Notes under the pieces: model-generated
What the model was told of the DNA's origin: nothing
Database searches by the model: none
What the model saw: only the letters and a program-made list of their open reading frames with translations
Part shown: one piece after another, positions 46,374 to 57,480 of the stretch
Layout: each line of letters starts with the position of its first letter
Position numbering within the stretch: the stretch's first letter is position 1
Assembly (NCBI GenBank): GCA_037974665.1
Contig: CM075765.1
Coordinates: 6,639,501-6,703,500 of the forward strand
Length of the DNA: 64,000 nt
From: Ehretia macrophylla
Taxonomy: Eukaryota > Streptophyta > Magnoliopsida > Boraginales > Ehretiaceae
Reading direction: 5' to 3'
Made by a program: the position numbers and the translations under genes

Positions 46374-47592
46374 AGGCTCCGTTTGTTTGCTGTAAAATAA
46401 CTTATTTATGGAAAAAAAAATTATTTGAAAATATTTTTCTGGGCTCCATTTGTTTGCCGTAAAATAACTTGTTGCTGAGGGAAAATGTTTTCTTGGAAAA
46501 TAGAATACTGTAAAATATTTTTTGATATTTGAATGTACAGTAAAAAAAATATTTGGGTAAATATCATTCTGCCCTGCTGTGATATGCAAAACTATCACGT
46601 TACCCCCTGTATTTACAAAATTATCACAAACCCCTCTGTATTATTTGAAAAACCTCATACTCCCCTTCCCCCCCACTATGACATTTTTACCCTTTATAAT
46701 TTATATATATATATTTTCTTATTTCTCTTTATTTTCACCTATTTTTTATTTATATTAAAAAAATTAAAAAAAAAATTAAAATTTCATCTTCTTCTACCCC
46801 GCCCCCCCAACCCCACCTACCCCGACCCCCATCCCCACACTTACACCTACACCTCCACCTCCACCTCCACCTCCACCCTCACGCACCACGCTGCTGCTCT
46901 GATGGAGCAACAACGTCTCTACTGCTGCTTGTCGGAGTAGCAGTGAGATTCCGCTCCTCCAACAGAGCAGCGAGGGGGGGGGGGGGGGGTGGGGGTGGGG
47001 GGTAGGGAGGGTGGGAGAAGATGAAAATTTTTTTTTAATTTTGCTAGTATAAATAAAAATTATGTGAAATAAACAGAAAAAATATATATGTAAATAAATT
47101 ATAAAGGGTAAAAATGTGATAGAGGGGGATAGTGTGTGATTTTTCAAATAATAAAGGAGAGTTTGTGATAGTTTTGTAAACACAGGGGGTAACCTGATAA
47201 TTTCGTATATCACAAGGAGACGGAGTGACATTTATCCAAAATATTTTAAGACATTAGATTTTATAAAAAAAAATATACGCATAATATATATGTTAACCAT
47301 AAGGGTAAGGGTGGGGGGGGGGGGGGGTGGGGGGGTGTGAGTTCCGCAAAATATTTTCTTATCTCAAAGGGCATAAAAATATTTTTTCAAACTTTGTATT
47401 AGCCATAATATTTGATTGAAAAATATTTTACAGTTGACCAATTTTTCGGTGTTACTAAATACTGAAAAATTGAGCAAAAGTAACCACTATTTTTTACTGA
47501 AAAATATTTTTTAGTTAATTAATTTTTCAGTGTTACTAAAAGTCAAAAAATTCTGAAAAAAATATTTTACGCCATTCTTTCTCTCAAATACA
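46374..47592. repeat. Small inverted-repeat (MITE-like) sequence, broken by a foldback element
   Basis: It begins AGGCTCCGTTTGTTTGC at 46374, and a second head with the same word lies at 46442. The text after the foldback element (47247-47592) is full of AAAATATTTTAC words, as in the 49375-49735 element. The matching right-hand terminal repeat is missing. The two heads suggest a tandem or nested arrangement. A G-homopolymer run lies near 47312-47335. Confidence 0.5.
46555..47237. mobile_element. 683-bp Mutator-like foldback element with 9-bp target duplication
   Basis: Left and right halves are long inverted repeats of about 330 bases each: the left starts GGGTAAATATCATTC, and the complement of the right end starts GGATAAATGTCACTC. 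Shared internal words such as GTTACCCCCTGT and CATTTTTACCCTTTATAAT occur on both arms. AAAATATTT flanks it at 46546-46554 and 47238-47246. A 9-bp duplication and a GGGTAAAT-type start are typical of Mutator-like elements. No transposase is present. The open frames inside (up to 145 codons) are low-complexity Pro/Gly-rich text. Confidence 0.88.
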
Positions 47593-48785
47593 TACCCACA
47601 CGCAACAGAAGTAGGGTTGCTGTCAAATGACAACCCAAATCAGTTGGGCAGTTCACGCGGTAACTATAAGTGACAACTTTAGTAGGTCTTTTTATCAAGG
47701 ATAAGTCTCACACGTGTTTGGTAATGTATCCTGAATTTTGACTATAAAAAAATTAGAAAAAACTCTTTCCCGTCCAAAAACAACATAAAATAATCAGAGG
47801 AAAAGCAGCAAAATCTTCCTTATATTTTGCCCATTAATCAATTACCGGGAAATTTTGTATTCAACATTTTTATTAACTACGAGTCCCACATTCATTTTGT
47901 TTTTTTTTCTTTTATTTTATATATCTTTGATTCCAATAAGTAAGAATTTTGTGAAGATCATGAGTGGGATTTATTGGAATAGGGAAAGGGGAACTGCTAT
48001 AGATATTCAAGTTTCCACGAAGCACGGACACGTCAAATAATTGAGGTAAACGACATTGAGCAAACAATAGAAACAGACAAAAGTGGATAAATATCCAATC
48101 CGATTACAAACCCAAATGTTAATCTGACAGGATATTCGTCTCGAGTTTTATTTTTACAAGAAGTTAGTAATAGATAGTCTGATAGGGATTGAAAATAAAC
48201 AGTGAAAAAAATTCAAAATGTGAAAACCTGATATTAGTTTATTAAAAACAAATATGCATGGTTATATTTATATAATAAGTACATCATTCTCTCTTTCTCT
48301 TTCTTTCTGTCTTGTTTTCCTCATTTACTATTTAGTTTTTCCTACTTCTTTTTTTCTTCTTTCTTTCACTCTCTTCTCCTCCTTCCCCTTTTCACTTTTA
48401 CTTTCTCTTTCTCTATTCTCTACATTGAGGTTTCTATTTACTTATTTACCTAAACTTCTTCAAGTCTCACTCTGCTACTCATTCAATTCTCTCTCTCAAA
48501 TTCTCCTACTTATTCAAAACTACTTTATTATTCTATCTTTGTCTCTCAAGATTGACAAACAGAAACTTGACATACCTACAAATCGAACAAAGGGGCGTTT
48601 GTACTTGAGCATCAACACTATCCCAAATATATATGTTGAATAGTTCAACAATCTTTCCTTAGACACAAAGAGGTGCAGTTATATTTTTTTTCTAATTTTC
48701 CTCTTATTATTCTTTTGAGTTAATCTTCTCTTTAAGTAGGAATAATCTTGTTTTTATTACTGTCGCTTCTACATTTCCTTGAATT
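47593..48785. other. Unassigned DNA with a pyrimidine-rich tract
   Basis: No homology is recognisable. 48285-48560 is strongly CT-rich, giving a Ser/Leu/Phe-rich open frame (48254-48643) that I do not regard as a gene. A CACACGTGT word lies near 47710. The region could hold a decayed LTR or promoter but nothing proves it. Confidence 0.4.
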
Positions 48786-49160
48786 AGGGTTAGTTTGTTT
48801 GCCATAAAATAACTTGCTGGTGGAAAATATTTTTAGGGAAAAATATTTTCTTGAAAAACAAAATATTTTCCGATATTTGATTGTCACATTGGAAAATATT
48901 TTTTGGTGTTTTGATATAATAGTAAAAAATTGATTAAAACTATTAATTTATTATTTAAAAAAAATATTAATTAATTAATTAGAAATATTAATTAATTGAT
49001 ACTTTTTACAAAATAATTAGTAAAAATTTTAATTAATACATAATAAATTAATTAATTAATAATTTCATAAATTAATAATAATCGATTAATTTTTACTAAT
49101 TTATAAAATTAGATAAATAATTAATTAATATTTAATGAATAAATAATAAATTTTACAAAA
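48786..49160. repeat. MITE-like half element followed by TTAATTAA-rich DNA
   Basis: AGGGTTAGTTTGTTTGCC at 48786 matches the terminal repeat of the element at 49375, followed by AAAATATTTT-rich text. No right end is seen. From 48955 to 49160 the sequence is almost pure A and T with repeated ATTAATTA words. Confidence 0.55.
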
Positions 49161-49374
49161 TCATTAGAAAAACTGTTAAATTAGCGCTAATTATATGTGT
49201 TTGATCTCAAGCTCCAAAAATGCCATTTGATGTTGTACCACCAATACAGGGCAAATTAGTTCGGGGCGTTATCGTTCGCACGCCAAAAGCGATAGAATAA
49301 GAAAAGAGAGAATGGTAAGCTAAGATTCAAGTTAATCACTTATCGAAAAGCAAAAAGAAAAACTCAAGTTATTT

Positions 49375-49735
49375 AGGCTCCGTTTGTTTGCCATAAAATG
49401 TTTTTTCGGAAAATATTTTTCGAATTTTACAGTGTTTGATAACATCGAAAAATTAGTTAATAGTAAAATATTTTACGGTCAAAAATTGCGGCTGCTTTTT
49501 CTAAATTTTACAGTGTTTGGTAATACCGTAAAATTAGTCAACCGTAAAATATTTTCCGGTCAACAATTGCGGTTAGTACAAAATTTTATAAAATGTTTTA
49601 CGGGCCTTTGGGAGAAGAAAACATTTTACGAAATTCACGATATATCCAAACACCAGAAAATATTTTCTAATAATTTATTTTCTGGAAAAATATTTTATCC
49701 CAACAAGTTATTTTACGACAAACAAACAGAACCCT
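49375..49735. mobile_element. 361-bp MITE-like element with terminal inverted repeats
   Basis: The left end reads AGGCTCCGTTTGTTTGCC and the complement of the right end AGGGTTCTGTTTGTTTGTCG, imperfect inverted repeats of about 25 bases. Two direct copies of a block with TTTTACAGTGTTTG lie inside, near 49427 and 49507. It codes for nothing. The ends suggest a hAT-like or related non-autonomous element, but I cannot find a clear 8-bp duplication, so the superfamily is open. Confidence 0.65.
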
Positions 49736-50000
49736 ATAAAATATTTTATTTTCTAAAAAAATATTTTCTATAAAAAATATTTTACACAAATAAATTATTT
49801 TACAATAAATAAATGGCAAAAAAACAAATGCAATCTTCACTGGACGAAAAAAATGCAATCTTCACCAGTCAAATATATAACTCATATATTTGCAATCAAA
49901 CATAATGTACGTCAATGAAACAAAAGTATATGATTAAACGTTACAAGGTGATGGATTCACATCGTTATTTCACATCTGGCCAGTTTGAGGACAACATTGA

Positions 50001-50294
50001 TCCATCAGAAACTCAATCCGTCGAGGAACAGTGTTCTTCGCTGTCCTTGTCACATTTATTATTGTAGTAGTTGCATACATAGTCGATCGAAATATCATTC
50101 AACTTGGCTTCCTTTTGGTCAAGTCTACTTTTGTAGTGGGGCCACAGATTGGAAGCTTCAGTACTTGGGCTGATCGCATTTTCAACCATTCCTGCGAGCT
50201 ACACAGCCTTCCCCACCCTAACTCCCACCAAAATCCAAATGAAAAAGAAAAAAGAAGAAGGAAACAATATACAAGGATACATCATATATGTTAA
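50001..50294 (+). pseudogene. Unrecognised small frame with a transmembrane-like segment
   Basis: After a TGA at 49998 this frame runs 97 codons without an ATG near its beginning. It reads RRGTVFFAVLVTFIIVVVAY then IVDRN, a strongly hydrophobic segment of about 18 residues preceded by basic residues. A WADRIFNHSCELH stretch and a basic tail (KEKRRRKQ) follow. It may be the last exon of a decayed host gene. I do not recognise a family, and chance remains possible. Confidence 0.3.
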
Positions 50295-50450
50295 TGTGTA
50301 ATGTATATATGTGAATTTATGACATTTGTTTGGGTAATAGTTTGATTTAGTTTGATTTAATTTCCTTATAAGTTGCTTGGTCATGAAGTCACTAAGCCAA
50401 TAAATAGGTTCTATTGTATGTATATTATATACCCATTGATATATAGAACT

Positions 50451-50919
50451 TGATGAGGGTGGAAATGGTGATCCGCCCAAGCTCAGTAATCCGACCTCAA
50501 GTTACTTGACCTGCAAAAGAAATGAAGGAACTACAGGGGTGGTGGCTCGTGTTTCCCCTCAGGTGAAAGAGTAATTAGTATGCTCGAGCTGAATGGTAAA
50601 TAGTTGAAAGCAATATATATGCACAAATTACCTGGTAATGGTTGGTGAGTGGGCTATTTATACTAATACCGATTACGGGCAGCAATTAATGCTTAATATT
50701 GCTCGACACTGTTCACGCCTGCCCGAGCTCATTACCCAGTGTATAAAACTATTATCCAACGGATAAATCTATTGTCCAAAGGTTAAAGTCGGGTACTGCC
50801 TTTATATCACATCGGAGGTGACTGCTAGGCTGGGAGAAGTGGCATGGGTCGGACATGGGCCAGGATGCACCGCCTCAAGTCGAGAAGGCCTACCTTGGCT
50901 TAGGTTTACACCCCTATCA
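50451..50919 (-). repeat. Tat element 3' LTR
   Basis: 469 bp. The minus-strand start is TGATAGGGGTGTAAACC at 50919 and the end ...CCACCCTCATCA at 50451. A TATAAATAG word on the minus strand, near 50655, is a good TATA box candidate and is conserved in the other LTR near 59843. Confidence 0.88.
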
Positions 50920-50940
50920 TTTCCCTCCCTCCCTTCCCCG
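50920..50940 (-). other. Tat element polypurine tract
   Basis: On the minus strand a run of G and A only (GGGGAAGGGAGGGAGGGAAA type) lies directly before the 3' LTR. It primes plus-strand DNA synthesis. Confidence 0.9.
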
Positions 50941-51104
50941 AGTTTGGAACTCTGCAAGGGTTTTAGAAATGTTGTGAGTATGCCTGAGTCGCCAAATCAA
51001 CTACTGGAAACTGGCACGTCATTGAACCTAGAGGCGAGATGCTGACACGTCACCTACGTTCTAACAGGATGCGATGGTTAGGCTTCCCAAGGCAAACGTC
51101 CTTT

Positions 51105-51113
51105 TATAAATAG
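51105..51113 (+). promoter_or_regulatory. TATA box candidate of the antisense gene
   Basis: TATAAATAG on the + strand lies 212 bases upstream of the ATG at 51317 and outside the LTR. It fits the consensus of plant TATA boxes. With the introns and the poly(A) signal it suggests a separate transcription unit. Confidence 0.55.
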
Positions 51114-51316
51114 GTTTCAGCCGCACACTTTTCGTACCTTTTCAAATCAAGCTTCATAGAATCCTCTCTAGCAACACTGTTCAAGTCGAGATACCCAGCT
51201 CAGAGCTTTCAACCAAAAACTCTATAGCTCAGACTCTTTAGCTCAATAGTTAGGTACATCCTTCATCCCTTCTGCTTAGAGCTTTAAAGTTTTGTTTTCT
51301 TCCTTTATCCCCACAA

Positions 51317-53821
51317 ATGGAAATGTCAGAGTCTGAGGATTAACAAGCACGCTCAGCTCAGTTATATAGTGGTGACAAAAAGAGCCCCTCGAGCTCGAGA
51401 ACATCACCCCCTCAAAAAGAGAACTCGAGCACCACAACTGCTCAAGAGGGCGGTACAGGAGGGAGCGACAGTGACTGCGAGATTATTGAGGTCAGACAAA
51501 ACCCTGACGAAGCCAAGATGGATCGACTGAGAGGCTTGTCTGACGTGGATGAGGTCAAGGGTGGTGATGGATCCCCATTGAACAAACTTAAAGGGCTCAA
51601 AATGCCAATTGGGAATTTGGGAGATCTTTTTCAATATCCCCATCTGACCTCAAGCAAGAATGTCATAGACGCTGAGCCACTGGCCATGGAGCCCCTACCG
51701 AGCTTGTGGATCGAAACAAGTGGGGTGGTTACTGCTTCTTCAGGTCCAGGGAAACAACTTTTTGCTTGTTATCAGAGAGACTGCAAATCAACAGTGGTTG
51801 GGGCAAATAAAAGATTAGGTGAATGGGCGGTTCCCGAGGACTACAGGCTTAGGGTCCCAGGTCAGAAGGATCCTGCTTCCTATCCAGGGACAAATGAATA
51901 CACCATCTATGATCTGGTCTTTGACGTCATCAGGCTACCTCTGCCCAGTTACATAGTGGAGATCCTCAACAATTATCATCTCAACCCGGGCTAGGTGGCA
52001 CCTAATTGTTGGGTCATGATGGTAGCCTTCTACGTTTACACAGACCTAAATGGAATAGTGCCGACACTAAAGCTGTTCAAAAGATACTTCGTCTGCAAAC
52101 CGAACTCGGGGGGCCGAGGTTGGTTCCACTTCTGTGCGCGGGACAAACATAGCATCTTCACAGCTTGGGCATCTTCCAAGAAAGGTTGGCACAACAGATA
52201 TTACTTTATCCAGACGAGCATAAATTGGGGGGTTTCTAGAGCTTGGACACACAACCTGCCCAAGAATATCAACAAGGCCCCCAAGCTATCCATCTCGGAG
52301 ACGACCAACCTCACAGTATTCCTCGCGCCTGAGAACCTTATCAACACAGATTGACACTTGGACTAGGAGAAGATTTGGGCCTCTAAGTTGTTTAGGTCAG
52401 GACCTCCTGATAAGGACAAACCACACCCCGGTCTGCTTGAAGACGAGCCTCCCAAAGAGAAGAAGGGTCAGTCTTTGAGTTTTGGACCCGACCTCTCCAC
52501 ACTCCCGAGCTCTTTTACCTTTTCTATTCTATGGCTACTATTGTAAGGTTCTAACCCTTTTTTTTATTTTCAGGGATGAGTAAAGTAGCCAAGGCCTTTG
52601 CAATGAGCAAGTTCGGTAGCTCGGGCCAGGGCCAGGGCCAGAACCCTCTGTTTCCCAAGGGTCAGGGCACGGTGCCTACTACGTCCCAATCGTCGAGGAA
52701 GAGGCCCCCTGGTGCCACTGAGGATCCATCCAAGGGACGGGCCGAGCTCACCAAGGAGGTATCATCTGAGAAGGCTAGGAAGGGGGACTCCCCGACTAAG
52801 AAGAGATCTACTTAGGGGGTCTCTATCAATGAGCCCACCGGGGCCCAATTTGAGGGTATTTCACCTCAAAAGAAGAGGTTCTGGGATGGGGCCGAATGAC
52901 CGAGGAAAAGCACAAGTGGTACCTCGCAATGCCTCAAACCAAGCGGTAGCGGCAACTACCTCAGCCCCACGCAACCCCAACCTCTGAAAGTGGCTCAACA
53001 ACCAAGTGGTCGACGCTATGAAGACCACGGTTGCCACTGTAAGTCTCTGTTCTTCATTCTTCTTTTCCAGGTTAGTCTTTATCACAACTGATCACTTTCT
53101 TTTTCTATTTCTCAGGCCGAGCCCTACATCTTCACCGTGCTCATGCTCTTCACGAAGATGTAAAGCTACTTCACTGAGCTCAAATGTCGCTATCAGCATG
53201 TGAAGACCGAGCAAGCACAAGACCGACTCAAAGCAAGAAAGCGGTTCCAAAAGGACGGGGCGGAGATCGAGCGCCTGAAGAAAGAGCTTGAAAAGAAAGG
53301 TCAAGAGCTTCAGGCCTCGATCTCGAACCAATCCAAGTTGGAAGAGGAACACGGGAAGGAGCTCAAGAAGGTCTGAGGCAAGAAGGATGTTGCAGAGGGA
53401 AAGCTCAAGGGCTTTATTGAGAAGGTCGGGGCCAATGGTGAGAAGGCAATCAAGGCCTTCAAGGACAGCGATGAGGGCGTGAAGTTCCTGACTGAGAACT
53501 TTGATAAGATAGCCCAATATGGCTATGAAATGGGTTATTTCAAGGGCTAGCTCAAATCAAAAAACTCTAGCCATAACCTTCTACCCTGACGTCAAGTCTG
53601 GCTATACCGACATCGTTAAGCCCCCTAACACCGCCTTTTGGGAGATCCCCAACCTGGACCCTAAGATTCGGGTTGCCACTGAGGAGATCACAAGAAACCT
53701 CAACCGTATGCATGACCAGCCCAGGGAGGAGTCTCAGGGCGAGAAAAATGATAACACTCTTGATGCAGACCTTGTTGCCATTGCCGCTGGCTCGAGCTCG
53801 GTCGTCCCCCCACAAGCTTAG
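51317..53821 (+). pseudogene. Antisense gene of the Tat element (gypsy-type transposon domain + coiled coil)
   Basis: From the ATG at 51317 a frame with stops at 51341 and 51992 runs to 52354. Residues around LPLPSYIVEILNNYHLNPG, APNCWVMMVAF, KLFKRYFVCKPNSGGRGWFH and TSINWGVSRAW match what is known as the putative gypsy-type transposon domain (Pfam PF04195, from memory). A Lys/Glu-rich coiled coil follows at 53170-53490 (RLKKELEKKGQELQ). A GTAAGT...CTCAG intron fits 53039-53115; another probably ends at 52575 (TTATTTTCAG) and starts near 52468. The gene shows a few stops and a frameshift near 53515. Its function is unknown. It lies antisense between integrase and the 3' LTR. Confidence 0.8.
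53039..53115 (+). other. Predicted 77-bp intron of the antisense gene
   Basis: The segment begins GTAAGTCTCTG and ends TCTATTTCTCAG, with a pyrimidine-rich 3' side. It separates KWLNNQVVDAMKTTVAT from AEPYIFTVLM, which belong together in related proteins as far as I recall. A second AG acceptor (TTCTTTTCCAG) lies inside, near 53070. Confidence 0.6.
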
Positions 53822-53892
53822 GATCTTTGTTTTATTTTTCTTGTAATGCACTCTAGCCCGATCTGGCCATCTATGTACTTTGCTATGACTTT

Positions 53893-53898
53893 AATAAA
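53893..53898 (+). terminator. Poly(A) signal candidate of the antisense gene
   Basis: AATAAA lies 72 bases after the end of the last open stretch (53821), in a T-rich context. It is consistent with 3' end formation of the antisense transcript. Confidence 0.5.
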
Positions 53899-54599
53899 AT
53901 CATAGTTAGTAAATTTTTGATCCGTTCATTTTTACTTCGTTTATTTGAATGCAATATGTCGCTCGAGCCGAATTCTAATGTTCGTTCATTCAATCTTACA
54001 AAGTAAATTAGGTCGGCAACTTATTTATGCCTACAGGTCGAGCCCCCAAGCTGACTTTTAAGTGAATCAATTTGATTTTAAAAACAGACTCAAATTAAAC
54101 CTTAAAATGAGTTTTAACCTTAAAGCTTAATCAAGCCAAATTGATGTTTTATCTGAGTTGGACCTTTAATAGTAATCAAAAAATAAGTGTGTGATCATGA
54201 CCTTATATTGATATTGTGCCCAAGTTGGGCGTTCACTAAGTGTTTTCCCATAATGTCCTCAATTAGTTTTAGGCTCGGATTGGCCTGAGTAGTCTAAGCT
54301 TACGAGTGTATTTATTCACGACCTCGTCTATCCTCAGACCATAAGTGTGACTTGCACGTATATAGCTAATCAGCTGAGTTAGTCAAGTAAAAAGTGCGTT
54401 AGCGATCGCGACCTCGTTATTGCCTTAGACTAATAAACTCACAAGTATGTTTAGGAACATAGACTTGGCATTCAAAAAAGGATTTAGTACATTTTGTTCA
54501 GATCACAAAAATCTTTCTGCAGCTCGGCAGTCATACAAAATAAAGCTTTAAATGCTCAACATTCCAAGCATTTCTCATTGATTTTCATACTTATCGACA
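53899..54599. other. Tat element spacer between antisense gene and integrase
   Basis: About 0.7 kb without a recognisable frame. Several TCGAGC and GACCTCG words occur in it, as elsewhere in this element. It would hold the convergent 3' ends of the sense pol transcript and the antisense gene. Confidence 0.5.
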
Positions 54600-55556
54600 A
54601 TATAGAAAGACCCGGGCCGGAGTTCCTTCACTACTTGGTACGGACCCTCCCAAAGCAGGAAAAGTTGATCATTTGAGGTCGGCTGAAAGATAGTTCTTCT
54701 CAGACCAGATCCCTTTCTTCGATTGACTTAGGCTTGACCTGCTTCGTGAAGGGCCTCTTCATGGCTGACTTGCTTGCTAGCATTCTAACCTGAGCCTTAG
54801 CCCGTAACTCTTTAGCCAAGTCTAGCTCTTCTCAGATCCTGGCTCCATTCATTTCTTCGTCATGGAAGAAGGTCCTACTGGTAGGAGACTCGATTTCCAC
54901 TAGCAGAACTACTTCCATGCCGAAAGTCAGGTTAAAGAGCGACTCTCCCATCGTCGAGCTGGGTGTGGTGCAATGAGCCCATAGGACATTGGGGAGTATC
55001 ACTGCCCATTGTCCTTTTGCCTCTCCTAGCTTGGTTCTCAGACCCTGCAACATAGATCTATTAGTTACCTCGACTTCGCCATTGCATTAAGGATGAGTAA
55101 TAGATGAGAATCTAAGACCGATCTCAATCTTGGGACATTTCTCTCGGATGTATGCACTATCAAATTACTTGCCATGGTCGGTCACAATAATTTTGGGCAC
55201 ACCAAATCGGCAAATGATGAACCTCCATACAAAGTTCCACGTCTTGTCGGTGATCCTTGCCACGGCCTTAGCCTCGAGCCACTTAGTGAAGTAATCAACA
55301 GCCACAAAAGCATGTTTCTTTTGACCTACGCTATTCGGAAGCAGCCCAATAATGTCTAAACCCCACTAGTAAAATAACCACGAGTCCCACATATGCCTTC
55401 ACAAATTTCTCTCAGTACGTAGTTTCCCTCATCGGGTTCTACACACTTCAAAAAAAACCAAGTATAAGATGTTTTATATAGCAACCTAGCCACGATTATA
55501 AACCGCGAAGCCTGCCTTTCAATCTTCCAAGCCGCCTTCTCATCATCTAGAGCCAT
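54600..55556 (-). pseudogene. Tat element integrase pseudogene
   Basis: The N-terminal zinc-binding region is in 55356-55556: FIIVARLLYKTSYTWFFLKC, GNYVLREICEGICGTRG. The catalytic core is degraded over 55050-55350. The end of the core (54832-55053) reads GQWAVILPNVLWAHCTTPSS and FNLTFGMEVVLLVEIESPT. The C-terminal part has LWEGPYQVVKELRPGSFYI near 54610-54670, the GPY/F-type module. Stops are frequent. Confidence 0.88.
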
Positions 55557-55990
55557 ACCTCCCTCGAGGAAACCCAGGATTGGTTTGGTCTAATCCGGGC
55601 TCAAATTCAACTTCGCAATTGCTTCTCCTCCAATCTGGATGCTCGGCCTCCTCTATATGAACCAGTGCAGGACGGCTTTTTCCAGCTGCTAATTTGGACA
55701 AGGCATAAGCTTTAATATTATCTTCTCTTGGGATCTGTTGCACCAAAAACCTCAGGAATCTCGAGATCAACTCCTTTACCTTGCCAAGGTAAGCAAGCAT
55801 CACAACATCCCTGGCATTGAATTTCCCTAACACCTGATTAGCAATCAGTTGAGAATCAATGTACATTTCTACCGTCTGGGGCTCGAGCTAGGCTGCAATC
55901 CTCATGCCTACCAAAAGTGCCCCATACTCGGCTTCGTTGTTCGAGCTCGGGAATGCAAACTTCAAAGAGTATTAGTGCTCATGCCCAAGA
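55557..55990 (-). pseudogene. Tat element additional RNase H pseudogene
   Basis: The minus strand has MYIDSQLIANQVLGKFNARD, ELISRFLRFLVQQIPREDNI and KAYALSKLAA within 55543-55866, the end of a plant-type RNase H. Upstream text near 55900-55990 (LKFAFPSSNNEAEYGALLVG type, broken) gives its first half. This second RNase H, next to the original one, defines the Tat lineage. The domain is thought to have been acquired from the host. Confidence 0.82.
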
Positions 55991-56420
55991 GGATCAAGAA
56001 TCACAACTCTAGCCCCGCTGCCTGACTTTTTTGATGCCCCATCAACCTAGATCTTCTAAACCTCTTCAGGATTGTACTGCCCGGCTGGTGCATTCCACTA
56101 CAAAATCTGCAACTGCTTGAGCTTTAATAGTCATCCTCTCCTGATACAATATATTAAATTGGCTCAACTCTACTGCCCATTTGAGAATTCTGGTCGAGGC
56201 CTCCGGCTTGTGCAAAATAGACTTGAGTGGCGCTTCGGTGATCACCTTGACAGTATATGCATCAAAGTAGGGCCTTAATTTCCTGGACACTATGATCAGA
56301 GCCAAAGCAATCTTTTCTAAGGAAGAGTATCTTGTATCGGCACCCCTGAGGGTTTTACTAACATAGTAGACATGTTTCTAATCCTTGTCTTCTTCCCGGA
56401 CCATCGCAGCTGCCATTGCT
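55991..56420 (-). pseudogene. Tat element RNase H (original domain) pseudogene
   Basis: The open stretch 56066-56305 reads LRPYFDAYTVKVITEAPLKS, RILKWAVELSQFNILYQERM and AQAVADFVVE, the C-terminal part of the gypsy RNase H. The text upstream, near 56330-56420, with broken VYYVSKTLRGADTRY-type words, is its N-terminal part. Confidence 0.82.
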
Positions 56421-57480
56421 ATTCCTGAGCATGCCAAATATAGTATCAACTTTTCCCCCTTCTCATGCCGGGAGAGCAAAGGTGGCTAAGATAAACACTT
56501 TTTCAAATCAAACGCCTTCTAACATTCCTCCATCCATTCAAAATTTTTGGGATTTCTTAGAACTTTGAAAAGAGGTGCACACTTGTTTGCCGACTTGGAC
56601 AGAATCGGCTTAAAATGGCCACTCGTCCCGTTAGCTCCTATACGTCATTTATGCAGCTCGGAGGGGCCAGGTCCAATATAGTCAAAATCTTCTCCGGGTT
56701 GGCTTCAATTCCCCGAGCCGTAACCATGAAACCTGAGAACTTTCCCGCCTTGACTCCAAACGCACACTTCTCCGGATTCAGCTTGATCTTAAACTTTTCC
56801 ATAGTAGCAAAAGCTTCTCCCAAGTTGGCAATATGATCCTCAGTTCTCTTGCTTTTGACCAACATGTCATCAACATAAATCTCTGTATTGCGTCCGATCT
56901 GAGACTTCAAGACTTTGTTCACTATTCGCTGGAAAGTAGCCCCAACATTATTGAGGCCAGACAGTATGACTTCATAATAATAAAGCACTTGGTCAGTGAT
57001 GAAAGTTGTCTTCTCTATGTAACTCACAGCCCAAGGTAACATCAATTATCTGGTTAATCCGAGGCAAAGGGAATCAATCCTTAAGGCATGTTTTGTTCAG
57101 GTTGTTAAAGTCAATGCACAGTCTCCATTTACCTAGGGTATTTGGAACCAGAACCATATTAGACAACCAGGTCAGATACACAATCTCACGAATATATCCG
57201 GCGTCGATCAGTTTATCCACTTATTAAGAAATAACTTTTTGTTTATCAAAATAGAAATGTCTACATTTTTGCTGTACTGGTTGGTAATCAGGCTCAACGT
57301 TCAGATGATGCTCAATTATGCTCGGATTGATACCTGTCATATCAAAAGCAGACCAAGCAAATATATTTTCTTTTTGAAAAATGAATTGGCTTATACCTTT
57401 CTCGAGGTAGTCAGGAAACTCGCTCCCGATCTTAGCCTTCTTGCTGTTATCGAATAGCTGGATTTCTTGCAAGTCCTCGG
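56421..57480 (-). pseudogene. Tat element reverse transcriptase pseudogene
   Basis: The N-terminal blocks are in 57224-57472: FAWSAFDMTGINPSIIEHHL. The palm blocks are near 57130 (WRLCIDFNNLNK type). The open stretch 56638-57045 holds NVGATFQRIVNKVLKSQIGR, EIYVDDMLVKSK with catalytic YVDD, and KCAFGVKAGKFSGFMV. Frame changes lie near 57050 and 56640. Confidence 0.9.

Noticed and set aside
46533-47231. Open frames of 135 and 145 codons on opposite strands, rich in Pro/Thr or Gly/Val
   Set aside because: They overlap the foldback element and come from its C-rich and G-rich arms; low complexity, no domain.
48254-48643. 129-codon frame with many Ser/Leu/Phe residues
   Set aside because: It translates a pyrimidine-rich tract. 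The composition explains the hydrophobic look; no homology, no supporting signals.
53092-53517. 141-codon Leu-rich minus-strand frame
   Set aside because: Shadow of the Lys/Glu-rich coiled coil on the + strand.
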